NCBI GenBank assembly: GCA_948470475.1
Contig: OX419340.1
Span: forward strand, 12,138,002 to 12,202,001
Direction: 5' to 3'
Source of the DNA: Galaxea fascicularis
Lineage: Eukaryota > Cnidaria > Anthozoa > Scleractinia > Euphylliidae
Length of the DNA stretch: 64,000 nucleotides
Positions 42,801 to 52,656 of the stretch are shown one piece after another. The translations under genes and the position numbers were made by a program. The stretch's first letter is position 1; each line of letters opens with the position of its first letter. The notes under the pieces were generated by a model. The model saw only the letters and a program-made list of their open reading frames with translations, was not told where the DNA came from and did no database searches.

Positions 42801-45784
42801 AATAGCCATTAATCTTCCCGAAGGAACGTGACCAATGGAAATTGCAAAGGGGAGTTTGGTAAAAGCAAAAGTTTTTACAGAAAAGTATATAGCTTACCGT
42901 AACTGGAATTTCCGGTTTCCAGATGGGTGGGGATTTTTTGGAACCACACATTGTTAATTAATACTCTGGAAGTGGGAAAATCTAGTCAATGCTGCAAACT
43001 TTACCACCCTTATGGTAAGGAGTGTAGCTCTTCAAAGGTCATAACTGACTTAAGGGTGCCCCTCAAAATGAAAAGCCACCATGACTGTTTCTTAGAGGAA
43101 TTAGAGTGAGCTTCCAGGACACCATCAACAATAATATTACAATGATTATTAAAATCTTGCAGCTGACAATTAGAGAGTCAATTTACAAGAAATACATTTT
43201 TGTCATGTGTTGTTGCAGATAACATCCATATAGTGGAAATTGGAAAGAAATTGGAATTGGAATTCCATTGCAATTTCCTGAGCAGTGGGAGTAGAGGAGG
43301 GTGCAAATCAAAAAACCTTCGATGGGGGTATGATTTTTTTTCTGGAACTAAACAATATATAATATACATACCAGTTTATCATGAATAAGGTTGTTTAGCC
43401 TGACCATCGCACCAATCAATATAAGCCACGTGAAAACCGAAAAGGCAAATGAAATCCAGTAGAAGTTAAGCTAGGAGAAAAAAATCAGTATGATCACTTT
43501 TATTGTAATTTTTTATAATATAATTACAATTTCATCAGTAACTGATGTCTTGATGATGCAATTAAGAAACAAAATGTTGATGACAGAAACAATTATACAA
43601 AAGCAGTTAAGTTGACTGCATGTATTCTGGAAGATATCAGTCCATATTAAACGGGATGGGAGTCCTTGCTTCCAGTACTTGATCATTTGAGTATTTTTTC
43701 ATCACCAGCAATCCAAACAGATATAACATTGGATTTTTAGTGCAATATTCCTCTTCAGGAAACTCAGAAAATCTGCTAAGAAAAATTAATGTCCTGAGCC
43801 CTTTGGTAAAAATGAAAAATGACGAGCCCTGGACAAGTTAACTGATTATTTATTTATTATTATTATTTTTATTTGGGGGGGGGGGGAGGTTAGGGAGTGT
43901 CATTTTAGCTGGTTACATACAACCCACCCTATACCTCTCCAAAACAACAAAGGTAGTGAAATAAAGTAAAGCTTATAAATCTTCACTCCAATTCTTGTCC
44001 CAGCTTTTTTGTCCAATCCATTGATATTCTGAGGTGATAGGGAATTCAATTTAGGAAAGAATAGTGTGCCCCCTAAGCCTGCCATACTTCTCCCGTACTC
44101 ACTCCTGATTAAATTGAGACAAGTCACTAACGGAAGTTAAGGCTGACATTAACCCACATTCAAGAGTCACCAGGGAATTATGCCCGCTCCTTGACGCCTG
44201 GCCAGTCCGGGTAGAGCGACCTAAGTTATCTAGCTGCTTATTTCCTTACAACTACCTTTATTCTAGTATGCCCTACGTTTGGTTCAGACTCGCAATCTTT
44301 TTTACTCCCTTCCTCTTTACCTGAAAAGAAAAAATATAGAACCAAATTAGATAAATCTCCTTGAACAAGAACACCAGAATCATTATCATAGCCGTGACAG
44401 CCTTGTATCGGTCATGTCTTCAGAACAGTTTTGTGCATAATTCTGAAGAGACAGATTCAGCTGTTTTCTTTTCATTCTTCTGTGTTGACACTGTTGCAGT
44501 AATTCAACAGCAAACGAGCAAAATAATCAAGAAAGTGGCATGTAGAGCAATGCATGTGTTAATGAATATGACTATAAAGATGATACTGATAACGATGATG
44601 ATGATCTGTACATAGAGCCAATCACAATAAAGTAAAAAATTGAAAATGAATTTATGAACTGGTTTTGAATTTAAAGGATGCCATATAATGCTCAACACTG
44701 CACTGTAAATTACTAAGGTAGCTATAAAAGTCATCAGTTTGCTTAGGTACTTTTTCAAGAACATGAATGCAATTCTGAGTATGAGTACAAGGCAAGTTTT
44801 TCATGTACAAAACATCCACTAGCTCAACAATGCCAGACCAATGAATAACATTATCTGTTGCCCTTAATACTTACCAGCAGACACACTGTCAGGATTGTCT
44901 AAACCTGCCAACAAAAACAAGTTTCCTTTATTATCATTTTGATGGCACATACTTTTCACTATACATTTTTCCAAGGCAATGTATCTCTGCTACCAGAAAA
45001 TTCTTTACTCACCATAAAGATGATCGGGATCGAATTTCGAATTATTCATAACATTGCTGGAGTTGAGAATTGAATTGTTATTTTCCATTTGAAGGCCAAG
45101 TTCTAATTCTGGCTCACGACTTTTGCGAGATCTGACGGCTCTCGATGAACGTCTTTCCATCTCAGCGAATTCACTTTTGTCAGGTGTGTCGTGAAATGAG
45201 CTCCGTTTACTTGGCGTTCGGGATGACTTCCTTGGCGTAAGATCTACAAAAAATCACAACAGAGAATTGGGAATATTGACGGTTAAGCTTAAATTTTATA
45301 GATGAAATCGGCGAAATTCGTTTTCAAATTCTGTATTCCATGCCGTCGCCCGATTATTAATTTTGAAACAGATGCTGATTCCGAAGCGTAAAGGCATTTA
45401 AATAAAAGCAAGCCAGAAACACTGCTTTTGATATGTCCTTTTATTCGAAAACTCTCGAGGGAACCAAGTTACATTAAAACTTCAAGTCTTACAGCGTGAT
45501 GTATTTCAAGAAGTTTGCCCTCCTAACAGTTTCAAAATCAATGACTGGTCCTATATTGTCGTAGAATTCAGATTAGTATCTACATGAAAGCAAACACTTT
45601 ACGGGAATTGCAGTTAGTAAGATTCAAATAAAACGCAGTTTAAGCTTTCGATTTTATTTCAACTGTCAAATCGCAAATCAACAGTTGAAAAATTTAAATC
45701 GACATGAGAGCAAACCTTCTCTCACTCACCTAGCATTTGAAGATTCACATCTTTGTCTGATCGCAAACTTCTTCTTTCGCTCAT
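33780..45784 (-). CDS. SUN-domain inner nuclear membrane protein, 13 coding exons, complete
   Basis: Minus-strand exons in order: 45730-45784 (ATG), 45013-45243, 44875-44904, 44256-44320, 43372-43470, 42306-42396, 41130-41173, 39692-39809, 37766-37881, 37099-37152, 36114-36224, 34396-34488, 33780-33908 (TAA). Phases are continuous and give 411 residues. SUN proteins span the inner nuclear membrane and bind KASH proteins in the perinuclear space to link the cytoskeleton to the nucleus. Here residues 1-127 form a basic, serine-rich nucleoplasmic part, 128-160 hold one membrane helix, 161-205 a short coiled coil, and about 236-403 the SUN domain. The luminal coiled coil is short, as in the SUN3/4/5 group and unlike SUN1/2, and the motif SAPRDFSV also recalls SPAG4/SUN4. 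I leave the symbol open. The upstream frame of exon 1 is open back to its acceptor, so a further N-terminal exon is possible. Confidence 0.9.
34693..34931. mobile_element. MITE with GGGCCCGG ends in SUN intron 12
   Basis: The left end GGGCCCGGTTGTTCGAAAGC then CGATTAACGCTAATCC mirrors the right end (GGATTATGTTAATCGGCTTT then CGGACAACCGGGCCC). The TIRs are over 40 bp, the total is 239 bp, and the interior is non-coding. I recall this as a common coral MITE. Confidence 0.8.
35475..35649. mobile_element. MITE with GGCCCTGGCAAA ends in SUN intron 12 (minus-strand gene)
   Basis: GGCCCTGGCAAACGAGGACA then CATTGTTGCGGACACATTGT on the left pairs with ACAATGTGTCCGCAACAATG then TATCCTCATTTGCCAGGGCC on the right. 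The TIR is about 40 bp with four tandem ACACATTGTTG-like blocks across both arms. Total 175 bp. Confidence 0.75.
35812..35960 (+). mobile_element. 5'-truncated tRNA-derived SINE
   Basis: The B box GGTTCAATTCCC is followed by GGATCCGGCGTCATAAGTGG, GCTGAGTTTGTTGG, CTCTGCTCCGAAAG and GGTACTCCGGTTTTCCCCTC, ending in ACATTTGATTTGATTTGAG. The A-box part is missing. It is in the same family as 39935-40112. Confidence 0.7.
38347..38594 (+). mobile_element. foldback MITE family A, copy 6, in SUN intron 8
   Basis: Starts ATACCTCTTACAAACCGAG and ends TACTAATTGAGAGATATAA. The nested stem CCGTACTGTAAGTTACGG is present, but the second arm is shortened relative to copy 2 (the CCCGTTGATTTATGGCCC-like arm is partly lost). 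Confidence 0.75.
38848..39215. mobile_element. MITE family B, copy 1 (TIR AGGGAGTTTTAGCAAC)
   Basis: Terminal repeats of about 40 bp: AGGGAGTTTTAGCAACTAGG then ACGGCAACGGCAACGAGAAC, against the inverse of GTTTTCGTTGCCGTCGCCGT then CGTCGTTGCTAAAACTCCCT. TA dinucleotides flank both ends. A second copy is at 51798-52114. No coding sequence. Confidence 0.8.
39935..40112 (-). mobile_element. tRNA-derived SINE in SUN intron 7
   Basis: On the minus strand: GGCGTAGTGGTGAGAGCGCT then TGCCTTCCACC (A box), GATTCGATTCTCC (B box), then GGCGTTTCATATGGGTTGAG, AGGTTTTTCTCAGAG and CCAGTTTTTCCCTCTCC. It is the fullest copy of this family in the window and lies in the same orientation as the SUN gene. Confidence 0.7.
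40738..40876 (-). mobile_element. tRNA-derived SINE, second family, in SUN intron 7
   Basis: On the minus strand: CGACGGGTTGGCACAGTTGG then TAGAGCGCCGGGTTGAATCC, then CCGGCCGGACCAACACTCAG, and a body ending GACATCTGCAAGTCGTTAGA. The tRNA-like head is short, lacks a full anticodon arm and runs straight into the body. Confidence 0.65.
41130..42396 (-). CDS. SUN gene exons 6-7: perinuclear coiled coil
   Basis: 42306-42396 encodes EKIFIEKIANKEWGLKQLEE then RINKLEKTDK, with hydrophobic residues at heptad spacing. 41130-41173 encodes CNAQSYKKVFLDDQ. Together they give only about 45 residues between the membrane helix and the linker before the SUN domain. Such coiled coils set trimerisation in SUN proteins. 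Confidence 0.85.
41914..43360. repeat. three diverged copies of one dispersed repeat in SUN introns 5 and 6
   Basis: Copies at about 41914-42040, 42828-42950 and 43250-43360 all carry the core GGAAATTCCAAGGGG or a variant (GGAAATTGCAAAGGGGAG), then AAGAAAA-TATGGAGC or similar, then GGG-GGATTTTTT-GGAACCACACA. They match 1191-1345 in the transporter gene. The coding exon at 42306-42396 lies between the first two. Confidence 0.45.
43372..43470 (-). CDS. SUN gene exon 5: transmembrane helix
   Basis: 33 codons, phase 0 at both ends. They encode LNFYWISFAFSVFTWLILIG then AMVRLNNLIHDKL. The helix is strongly hydrophobic, about 21 residues, and is the only membrane segment in the protein, as expected for a type II inner nuclear membrane protein. 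Confidence 0.88.
44256..45784 (-). CDS. SUN gene exons 1-4: nucleoplasmic N-terminus
   Basis: 45730-45784 begins MSERRSLRSDKDVNLQML. 45013-45243 gives DLTPRKSSRTPSKRSSFHD and RRSSRAVRSRKSREPELELG, rich in Ser-Arg and TP/SP sites that could suit lamin or chromatin contacts or mitotic phosphorylation (inference). 44875-44904 is a 30-nt microexon (LDNPDSVSA). 44256-44320 gives KEEGSKKDCESEPNVGHTRI. Phases 1-1-1-0 agree. Confidence 0.85.
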
Positions 45785-45931
45785 ATTTAAAGTCAAGTCT
45801 ACTGAATCGTTCCTAAAAGATATATTTTGAAGTGTTTTTCATACAGGACAATCATCGATCTACTGTCATCCATTCAACGAGCGCGCGAAATTCTCTGCCT
45901 CACTTCAAGGTAGCGAATGTACCGTTACTTT

Positions 45932-45941
45932 ATGACGTCAT
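45932..45941. promoter_or_regulatory. palindromic CRE-like site upstream of the SUN gene
   Basis: ATGACGTCAT, a full CREB/ATF palindrome, lies 148 bp upstream of the SUN start codon on the minus strand, in the likely promoter. TGACGTCA also occurs near 213 and 60389, so chance is possible. Confidence 0.3.
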
Positions 45942-47027
45942 ACGCGCAGGGACTTCTGGTTAAAGGAACGTGACAAAGGAACACATGTCGCTCACGCGTT
46001 GCGGAAGAAACTTTATTTCCACTGAAAAGTTCGGCTCAAGTGCCGTGGAGGCGTGGACTTTCGACAGTTCTGGAATGTGGGAGCTGAGAAACTGGCGTAC
46101 AACTTTTTCGAATCTTTTTGGAAAACAGAAATCACCACCATTCGGCCGCGTTGTAAACGGTAAGGAGCTCATTTTGCTTCCTTAGGTTCAAGTTCTTAAT
46201 TTTTTTTTCTACCTCTCCCACAGAGAGAGTCATGTTTGTTGATCGCATTCTTGGATCGTGCTTGGGGAGTGACTGCGGAATACCCTGCCGCTTCTGACCG
46301 CTATTGTCTTCTTGTATCGGCATCGTTTGAAGAACGAGACAGATAACAATACACAGGGATTCTGCAGTTTTAAAATAGCCGTATCCACGGGTCCAGAGGC
46401 GTATGACGCCAATTATAGTTTCCCTCAGGGGTAGGGAAACTATGCTGTTAATTTTAGGCCACCATTTACCCGATAAAACTGGATCGTAGGAACAAAGTCT
46501 TACTACAATAGCTGGAAATATTTATGAATTTAAGTCATTTAGGTTTTTCTCACTATATTCCCTTTAAGGGAAATGAAATTCTATGGCTAAAAAAGCACAT
46601 TTTCAATTGCATGAGAAAACTTGTTTCGTAAGTTCGTATCTCACCTAAAAAATGCTGGGCGCGTGATAAAATCTGGAGCGCGCAAAATACAGAATTATTC
46701 CGGAAGATCTCCAAAACGCGAGGAAAAAAACAATTTGAGAAAGTACGACGTGCAAACAGAGAACTAGCTCGAAATAAACATAATCTGCAAACCTGCCAAC
46801 CCTCCGGTTATCTTTTCTACTAACCTCCCGACGAAGACATAAAATCTCCTGGTTTTTCTGAAAAAACTCGGGCTAAATGAAGCCTTTAAAAGGTGTGTTT
46901 TCACGATAGCTGCTGTCTTGCTTAACATTCCTGAAGGTGTTTTGTTTTGGCGACTTAAAAATGATACGTGTTTTCGCGGTAAGATTATATTTCATTTAGG
47001 TAATATGAGGAGAGAGCGCGCGCGGAT
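45942..47027. other. upstream flank of the SUN gene, no gene supported
   Basis: Open frames at 45970-46185 (+) and 46132-46323 (-) overlap each other and show no domain. A 5' UTR exon of the SUN gene may lie here because its first coding exon follows an acceptor-like TTTTAG. Near 46990-47030 the sequence passes into the Harbinger remnant. Confidence 0.4.
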
Positions 47028-47514
47028 TTGAATAATATCGCGGGAGATCCAAACGAAGCTTGTATGTACATCCGTCTTATTATAATTACTGTTTTCATGC
47101 GCTTTGTTTGTGTCCGACGAAGAAATCGATTTGAGCAAAGGCTTCGATTGCTTGCACTTAGAGGCAGGAGAAGAATAACGGAGGCTTATTTTCATGATTC
47201 TCTGAAAAAGATATGCCGCAGAAGGAAAATCGCGTGGGTTCTAGAAAGGCCACAATTCTGGTTTGAGAACATGGTTTTAAACCAATACACCGACAACATT
47301 TGGCGTGCCGGAACATTTCCGTATCTCGAGGTAAACGTTCCAATTTGTCTGCAATTTGGTTAGACCGCATTTAGTTCGACGAGACACGAACATGAGACGA
47401 GCGATTCCTGTTGAGAAGCGAGTAGCTGTTGCTTTGTGGCGGCTTGCAACAGGAAATTCGTACAGTTGTTTTCCTTGCTGGGAATGCGGCCTTCAACTGA
47501 ACCACTGGCACTAG
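47028..47514 (+). pseudogene. broken PIF/Harbinger transposase N-terminal region
   Basis: The first frame (47028 to about 47307) reads RKIAWVLERPQFWFENMVLN then QYTDNIWR. The similarity then continues in a different frame (about 47309-47514): EHFRIS, a stop at 47327-47329, then FVCNLVRPHLVRRDTN and RRAIPVEKRVAVALWRLATG then NSY. The IPVEKRVA-LWRLATG block is typical of Harbinger transposases before the DDE core (family knowledge). One frameshift, one internal stop and no DDE domain downstream mean it cannot work. Confidence 0.65.
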
Positions 47515-47518
47515 GACT

Positions 47519-48022
47519 CTATAATCGCCCTGATCGCCCCAATTTTCCCGATCGCTGGAAAGTGTGTGCAGGCGATCCGGGCGATTCACTGTTTCCGTTT
47601 GATCGCCCCGATCGCCTGTGAAGTCGAGTGTACTGGTCAAGTCCTGGTTCCGAGTATAATATTTTCCCGCCAGATGGCATCAAAGATGGCGGCGAGAAAT
47701 CGAAGAGCAAGGCTCGCGGCTTTTTATCTATTGCTATTGACGATATTGTGGCGCAGAAGAACAAGGGAAACCCCAGATGGACGGAAGCACAGATTCTGGG
47801 TGGCAGATTGGATATAGCCACATGCTTGTAGTTGATAGGGTTTGAGAGCCAATTTACGTTCTCAAACTCTGGCGGTACTTTTGGAACTGCATCACGTCCA
47901 GATCCAGAGGGAACACTCTTTCGCTTTTTCAGCCATCGTCCGTATGAAGTGCGGATATTCTTGTACTTCTTTTCCGCTTTGTCTGGAGTAACCTCAAACT
48001 TTTCCCCGATTTTTTCCAGCAA
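47519..48022 (-). pseudogene. MADF/Myb-SANT-like DNA-binding protein fragment
   Basis: On the minus strand, residues from 48022 read LEKIGEKFEVTPDKAEKKYK then NIRTSYGRWLKKRKSV and EFENVNWLSNPINYK. The KAEKKYKNIRTSYGRWLKK helix followed by a WL-x-P/H-I-x-hydrophobic motif is like MADF-family proteins of corals. PIF/Harbinger elements encode a Myb-like partner, so it probably belongs with the neighbouring transposase remnant. The N-terminal half of the domain is missing (a stop lies just upstream), and the C-terminal part is repeat DNA. Confidence 0.5.
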
Positions 48023-48198
48023 TTCAACCGTATGAACTTATTTTTGTAATCCTTATAAAGTTTATTTTATAAACATTCATATTTTTGGATTTCTTCCATA
48101 AATAAGACGGAGTTGAAATTATCGCTACCCGACGCCATTTTGAAAGTGTCAAAGAGAACAAGGAATTCTGGTTTCGAAACAGTGCATACTGGGATACA

Positions 48199-48419
48199 TT
48201 TCGATCTTCCCAGTCGCTCGAATCGCCTGGGTGGTTTCCATATGATCGCACATAAATTTTACTCGATCTTCCCGATCGCCCGGATAGAGCAGAGTTCTAT
48301 CTGGGCGATCACGATCGCCCCGCTCGCCTCGATCGCCCCTCAACTTTCCGTTGCTGTTTCCATATAATCGCCCGGATCGTCCGTACATTATTTAGAGCGA
48401 TCGGGGCGATTATATGGAA
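48199..48419. repeat. clustered GATCGCC repeats with a 22-bp inverted pair
   Basis: Many GATCGCCC, CGATCGCC and GGGCGATC blocks. 48358-48379 (TTCCATATAATCGCCCGGAT then CG) and 48398-48419 are reverse complements with one mismatch around an 18-bp loop. Similar GATCGCC blocks occur at 47523-47620 on the other side of the MADF fragment. They look like subterminal repeats of the Harbinger-type element, the kind that bind its Myb-like protein (inference). Confidence 0.55.
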
Positions 48420-48912
48420 ACCAGGCTTTACGTCATAACTCTTTGAAAAGTACTTCTTACCCTCCGGCATGATGCTTAAATATTTATTGAGCTTTTAATT
48501 TATTGTAGAAGCAGCCTCACAATCAGTGCAGGCGTGGAACGCAAGGCACGGTGTTTGGTAAAATCGAAAAAGTACGTGTAATATTACACTTGTGCTTCCC
48601 ACTATCGCTGCCTATCGCTTCTACGATTCAATTCCAAAGCGTTGTAAAGTTATTAAGCCGAACGTTACGATCGAGCTGGTTCTCATGTGACAACAGAAGC
48701 TAACCTAAGCTTATGTAAAGAAGACGTATACAACAATAAACACTTACAAGTAGAATCCACGTCCGCTGATTTGATAGCGACGCTGTTTCAGGTAAGCTTA
48801 ATAAAAGTTTAAATGTTGTACTACGATATTCAAGCGTTCGTATAAATGCAAACTTCGTTGTTTAATATTCTAATTTAACCTTAATAAAGGCCTTAAGATA
48901 CACGTTTCAATT
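48420..48912. other. intergenic, nothing identified
   Basis: Unique-looking AT-rich DNA between the Harbinger remains and a MITE. No open frame of note. Confidence 0.5.
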
Positions 48913-49377
48913 TTCAGGGGCACCCAACGAGAAACTTCGATGAAATATCTGTTCGGGAGAGTCTACCCGTTCTAAGACTTTCGGATAATGCATTGCCAAG
49001 AAGCTACTGGTTCCTCATTTAAAACATCACCTAAAAGATTCTCAACCAGAGAAATCCAGGGGAAAATAGTCCCTTAGATTTTCGGAAGGGATATTTTTAC
49101 AATTTTTGGCTCTTGGAAAGGTCGCCTAGCATTTTCGGGTAAGCAAATAGTTCGCAGAGAAGTTCTGCGAAGGTAAAATTCGGCTAGCAATTTCTGAAAT
49201 GAAGATTTCATTCCCTAAAGTTTTCGGGCACTTCAATTTTCAGCTAAGAAATCCGAACAGATCAAATTTTTCTAGCTGATGAAAACAACTCTTTAAACAG
49301 TCTTTAAACATTACAAGGAGCCTAGAAATATCCCTCAAAGGTATTTTTGCTTAATTTGCTCGTTGGGTGCCCCTGAA
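48913..49377. mobile_element. MITE with TTCAGGGGCACCCAACGAG ends
   Basis: The left TTCAGGGGCACCCAACGAG (48913) and right CTCGTTGGGTGCCCCTGAA (to 49377) are exact 19-bp inverses. The 465-bp interior has several TTTTCGG and CGGGTAAGC-like blocks but no coding sequence. Confidence 0.8.
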
Positions 49378-50114
49378 TTTTTATTAGAGAGTAGCCGGGC
49401 CTTTGCACTGACACTTGTTTCGCTTCTCACATTAGTTCACAAAATTAGTTTGCAGCAAATTCCAATCGGGCTATAAGAGTTGTTTCCATACACGCCGATA
49501 GACATGTTAATTTCATGACTGATGAATGACAAAGAGGAGACTTGCAACAACCGGGAATTATACTGTAGTCAAGGATGGTCTGGTCGTATCTTTCTTTTGC
49601 TTTCTTTTCTTTCACGAATGCGAATAATGTGCTACATAATTTAGAACAACTAGCTTTGAATTAAATTTTCCTTTCAAGAGTAAACGACCGGACAAAATGT
49701 CCGGTCATCGAAGGATTTGACCAGACAAAACCCATTTTTGAGCGGACATTGTCCTCTGACCCAAGCAAGCCTGGACTTTCCTCTGTTTGCTCTATTTCAG
49801 GCTTTTAAAAGCGAAAAGCATTTTGAAAGATGGGCTGATTTGAACGCTTATTCTTTTTACTCAGAGGATATTTTTGGTTTGTATTTCGCACACATGTCAA
49901 CAAGCCGTTGTCATTTTTTGGACAAATCGGGTTCTTGTTGGCGGAGCGTGTTAACCCGCAAGGAATTAAAACAAACTGTCTGCTGTTTGTCTGACATTTT
50001 TGTACATATATTATTAACAAGTAATCACATGATTTTTCTAGTGCAATTTGGAATAAATAAGCAGTTGTAAATTTTATAAAGACCCCAAATTGCACTCGCC
50101 CTACGGTCCCGTGT

Positions 50115-50145
<31 letters not shown>

Positions 50146-50238
50146 TCTTATTTATTTCAAATTGCATTCGAAATCATGTGATTACCTATACATACATTTT
50201 CAAAACAACTGACAATATTGATAAGTTTTCCTGCATTT
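49378..50238. other. intergenic, no gene supported
   Basis: An open frame at 49717-50070 begins in a repeat (GACCGGACAAAATGTCCGGT-CATC at 49686, a short palindrome also seen near 16310-16550). It shows no domain. Confidence 0.45.
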
Positions 50239-50698
50239 GTATTAGGAGGCATGTACTAAAACCCGAAACAACGAAACGAAACTACCGAAACCACCGAAAC
50301 AAGCGAAACGACCGAAACGAAACTACCGAAACAAGGGAAACGAACGAAATACAAAGCCACGAGCCAGCAAAAGACAGAATTATCTTACATTTAGGACTTT
50401 TTTATTATGTATTTTTAGGGCGGAGCACCGACCAAACCAGATGGGAAAAGAAAAGAAAGGAAAATAATTGAAAAGTTAGGGGAAGAAGTATTCACTGATA
50501 ACGTCCCAGTCAGTATCGCTACTTGTCTCCCTGAGGCTACGTTTAAACTGTATAGTAGCGGAGGAGATTGTGAATTACAAGGAGAGAATATCATGAGGAG
50601 ACCAAAATTCATGTAATCACATTGTTTCGGTGGTTTCGGTGGTTTCGTTTCGGTCGTTTCGTTTCGTTGTTTTGGGTTTTAGTACATGCCGTATTAGG
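50239..50698. mobile_element. hAT-like nonautonomous element with 8-bp target duplication
   Basis: GTATTAGG at 50239-50246 is repeated exactly at 50691-50698, flanking inverted ends GGCATGTACTAAAACCC (left) and GGGTTTTAGTACATGCC-type (right, to 50690). An 8-bp duplication is diagnostic for hAT transposons (family knowledge). Inside the arms are purine arrays of CCGAAA and ACGAAA units (left, 50263-50350) and their inverse (right, 50622-50675). The left end has one extra A next to the duplication. No transposase. Confidence 0.75.
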
Positions 50699-50914
50699 CT
50701 TACTTTTGTTAATTTGGGTTGGTTCAAATTCGAATTAGGTTCGGCTCATGAAAAGTAAGGCGTCTGAACCGGGCCTAAGTCGTTAGGTGACGTTTTTGCA
50801 ATATCTCCAGTTTTTTTTCTCAACTACAAGGTTGTTTTTAAGCCCACCGTCTCCAGGTTTTCACTCTTGTGTGTTACCAGGTCCACATGTCAGAGTTATT
50901 CAGGTAACATAACG

Positions 50915-51643
50915 AATAGACCTTTTTACCGATACGGCGGCCATCTTGAATTCTATTGTTTTGACTGAGAAATTATGGGCTGCCGAGGGGGCAATCGCTG
51001 GAAAATTTATCGTATACACAGCTTTCAGGATAAATTTTTACTGCTTGTCTCTCATATTCCAAAACAAATATTACAGGCGTTACATCTTTCTGTAATGGTA
51101 TTTGGCAGTGGTTTCTATGGTTAGGCCATCCCCATAAAATGTTTCGTTTCCCATCGCCCGACCGACCCATTTTTTTGGAAAAGTAAAAAAAAAAAATCAG
51201 AATCACTTGTAAAGAAGCAAGTACTTTAGTTTACAAGCACACGATCTTGTCTTATTAACATCAATTGTCTTAAATTATCATCGATACTTCGTTTTTGTAG
51301 CCTTTTTAGACATTTGGTGGTCCTGTTCCTGTTATACCATCTGATTACGAACGGAAGGACCACGTAACCAAGCCTTTGTACTTAGCAGCCCGGCCTTCAC
51401 TGGCACTCAGAACCCTTCATGTGTTCATTCCTTTCTTTTTTTTTTGCCCGACCGACCGACCCACCTTCATGAGAGGGAGGGCGATGGAAAACGAAACATT
51501 TTATTGGGGTGGCCTTAGCGAAAAATTATTGTTAAAGTTATCACGCCACAGTATTCTTTATAATTATTTCTCATCTGCCCCCTGGGTATCCCATAATTTC
51601 CTCGGAATTCAAGATGGCCGCCGTATCAGTAAAAAGGTCTATT
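50915..51643. mobile_element. TIR element (about 730 bp)
   Basis: AATAGACCTTTTTACCGATA then CGGCGGCCATCTTGAATT on the left mirrors AATTCAAGATGGCCGCCGTA then TCAGTAAAAAGGTCTATT on the right. Inner arms with CCCGACCGACC and AAACGAAACATTTTATTGGG continue the inversion, so the arms exceed 200 bp. No coding sequence. Confidence 0.75.
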
Positions 51644-51797
51644 AAACTAAAAAAATATTCACGTTTGAATGGGAAGTAAAATGATGAAGAAACCGAGGTA
51701 TTATTCTTAAAATTATGCTCTGCTGGAAGTGTTATCCTAACGCCGGCAAAATTGAACAGTTTTCCGTCCCATTAAGTACTGCACAGTCCTTTATATT

Positions 51798-52114
51798 AGG
51801 GAGTTTAAGCAACGAGAACGCCACAAAACAATGGGCAGCAAAAAACAATCGCTCTGCACGTGCGTTTTACATTTTGGTACATTTCTTTGTCGTCCTCTGC
51901 AAAACAACAATGTGAAAGTGAGCGTATTACCGCAAAATCTTCTTTATTTTTCTTTACTTTCACACCGTTCACAGTAATTTAGACCCTGGACAGCTCGCCA
52001 GCGTTTTGCATGTTAAAAAAATTGTAATAATCACGAAAAAGGTTTTGAAAACGAGAAGTTATATTTGAAATGACGTTCTCGTTGCCGTCGCCGTCGTCGT
52101 TGCTTAAACTCCCT
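51798..52114. mobile_element. MITE family B, copy 2
   Basis: Same ends as 38848-39215: AGGGAGTTTAAGCAACGAG and, at the right, CGTCGTCGTTGCTTAAACTC then CCT. It shares the internal AACAATCGCTCTGCACGTGC. It is about 50 bp shorter than copy 1 (part of the left TIR and CTCGAGAACG segment are lost). Confidence 0.8.
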
Positions 52115-52656
52115 AATATTTTATTTTGTGAAACACTATTTCTTGCAAACGTCTTCTTATTAACCCGGCCTTTAAACCTTAGGAGTGATCAACATCAAAT
52201 TTCTCTTTGTAATATTAACACTTTGTAACAGAGGGTTCACGAGAATTTAGGACAGGATCACACAAGCTGAACTTGCTCGATACAATTTCTTCCTATTAGT
52301 TCTAAAGGGAATGTGTGGAGGCCACAAATGAGAATTTAAATTTTGATCTTAGCGTTAACAAACCTAAAACATTTGTGATGTTCATTTGACATTTGATTAA
52401 CAGCAGCAGAATCTGATTCTGCCATGATAACATGAACAACCTGTCATTGCCAGAGTATGACAAAATGCACTGGGCACGATTTGTATTGAGTTCCTAAAAT
52501 TCCAGCGCTTTTGTGAAGTTGGTACGATTTACGCGGGATGGCACAGGCGGACTACGTCTAAAACTGGACTTCTCGATAACTTATATCTGTAAATGCCCTA
52601 TAATAAGGAAAAAAAGCTCCGCTTTTAGGCTTGCCTAAATATATATATTACCATGA
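52115..52656. other. intergenic, nothing identified
   Basis: AT-rich sequence without a credible open frame. GAGAATTTAAATTTTGA near 52327 recurs near 27610. Confidence 0.45.

Noticed and set aside
45970..46323. Short open frames on both strands upstream of the SUN gene
   Set aside because: They overlap each other, lack domains and sit in the probable promoter.
50263..50675. CRISPR-like array of CCGAAA units
   Set aside because: The units are 5-6 bp without unique spacers, and they are arms of an hAT-like element in a eukaryotic genome.
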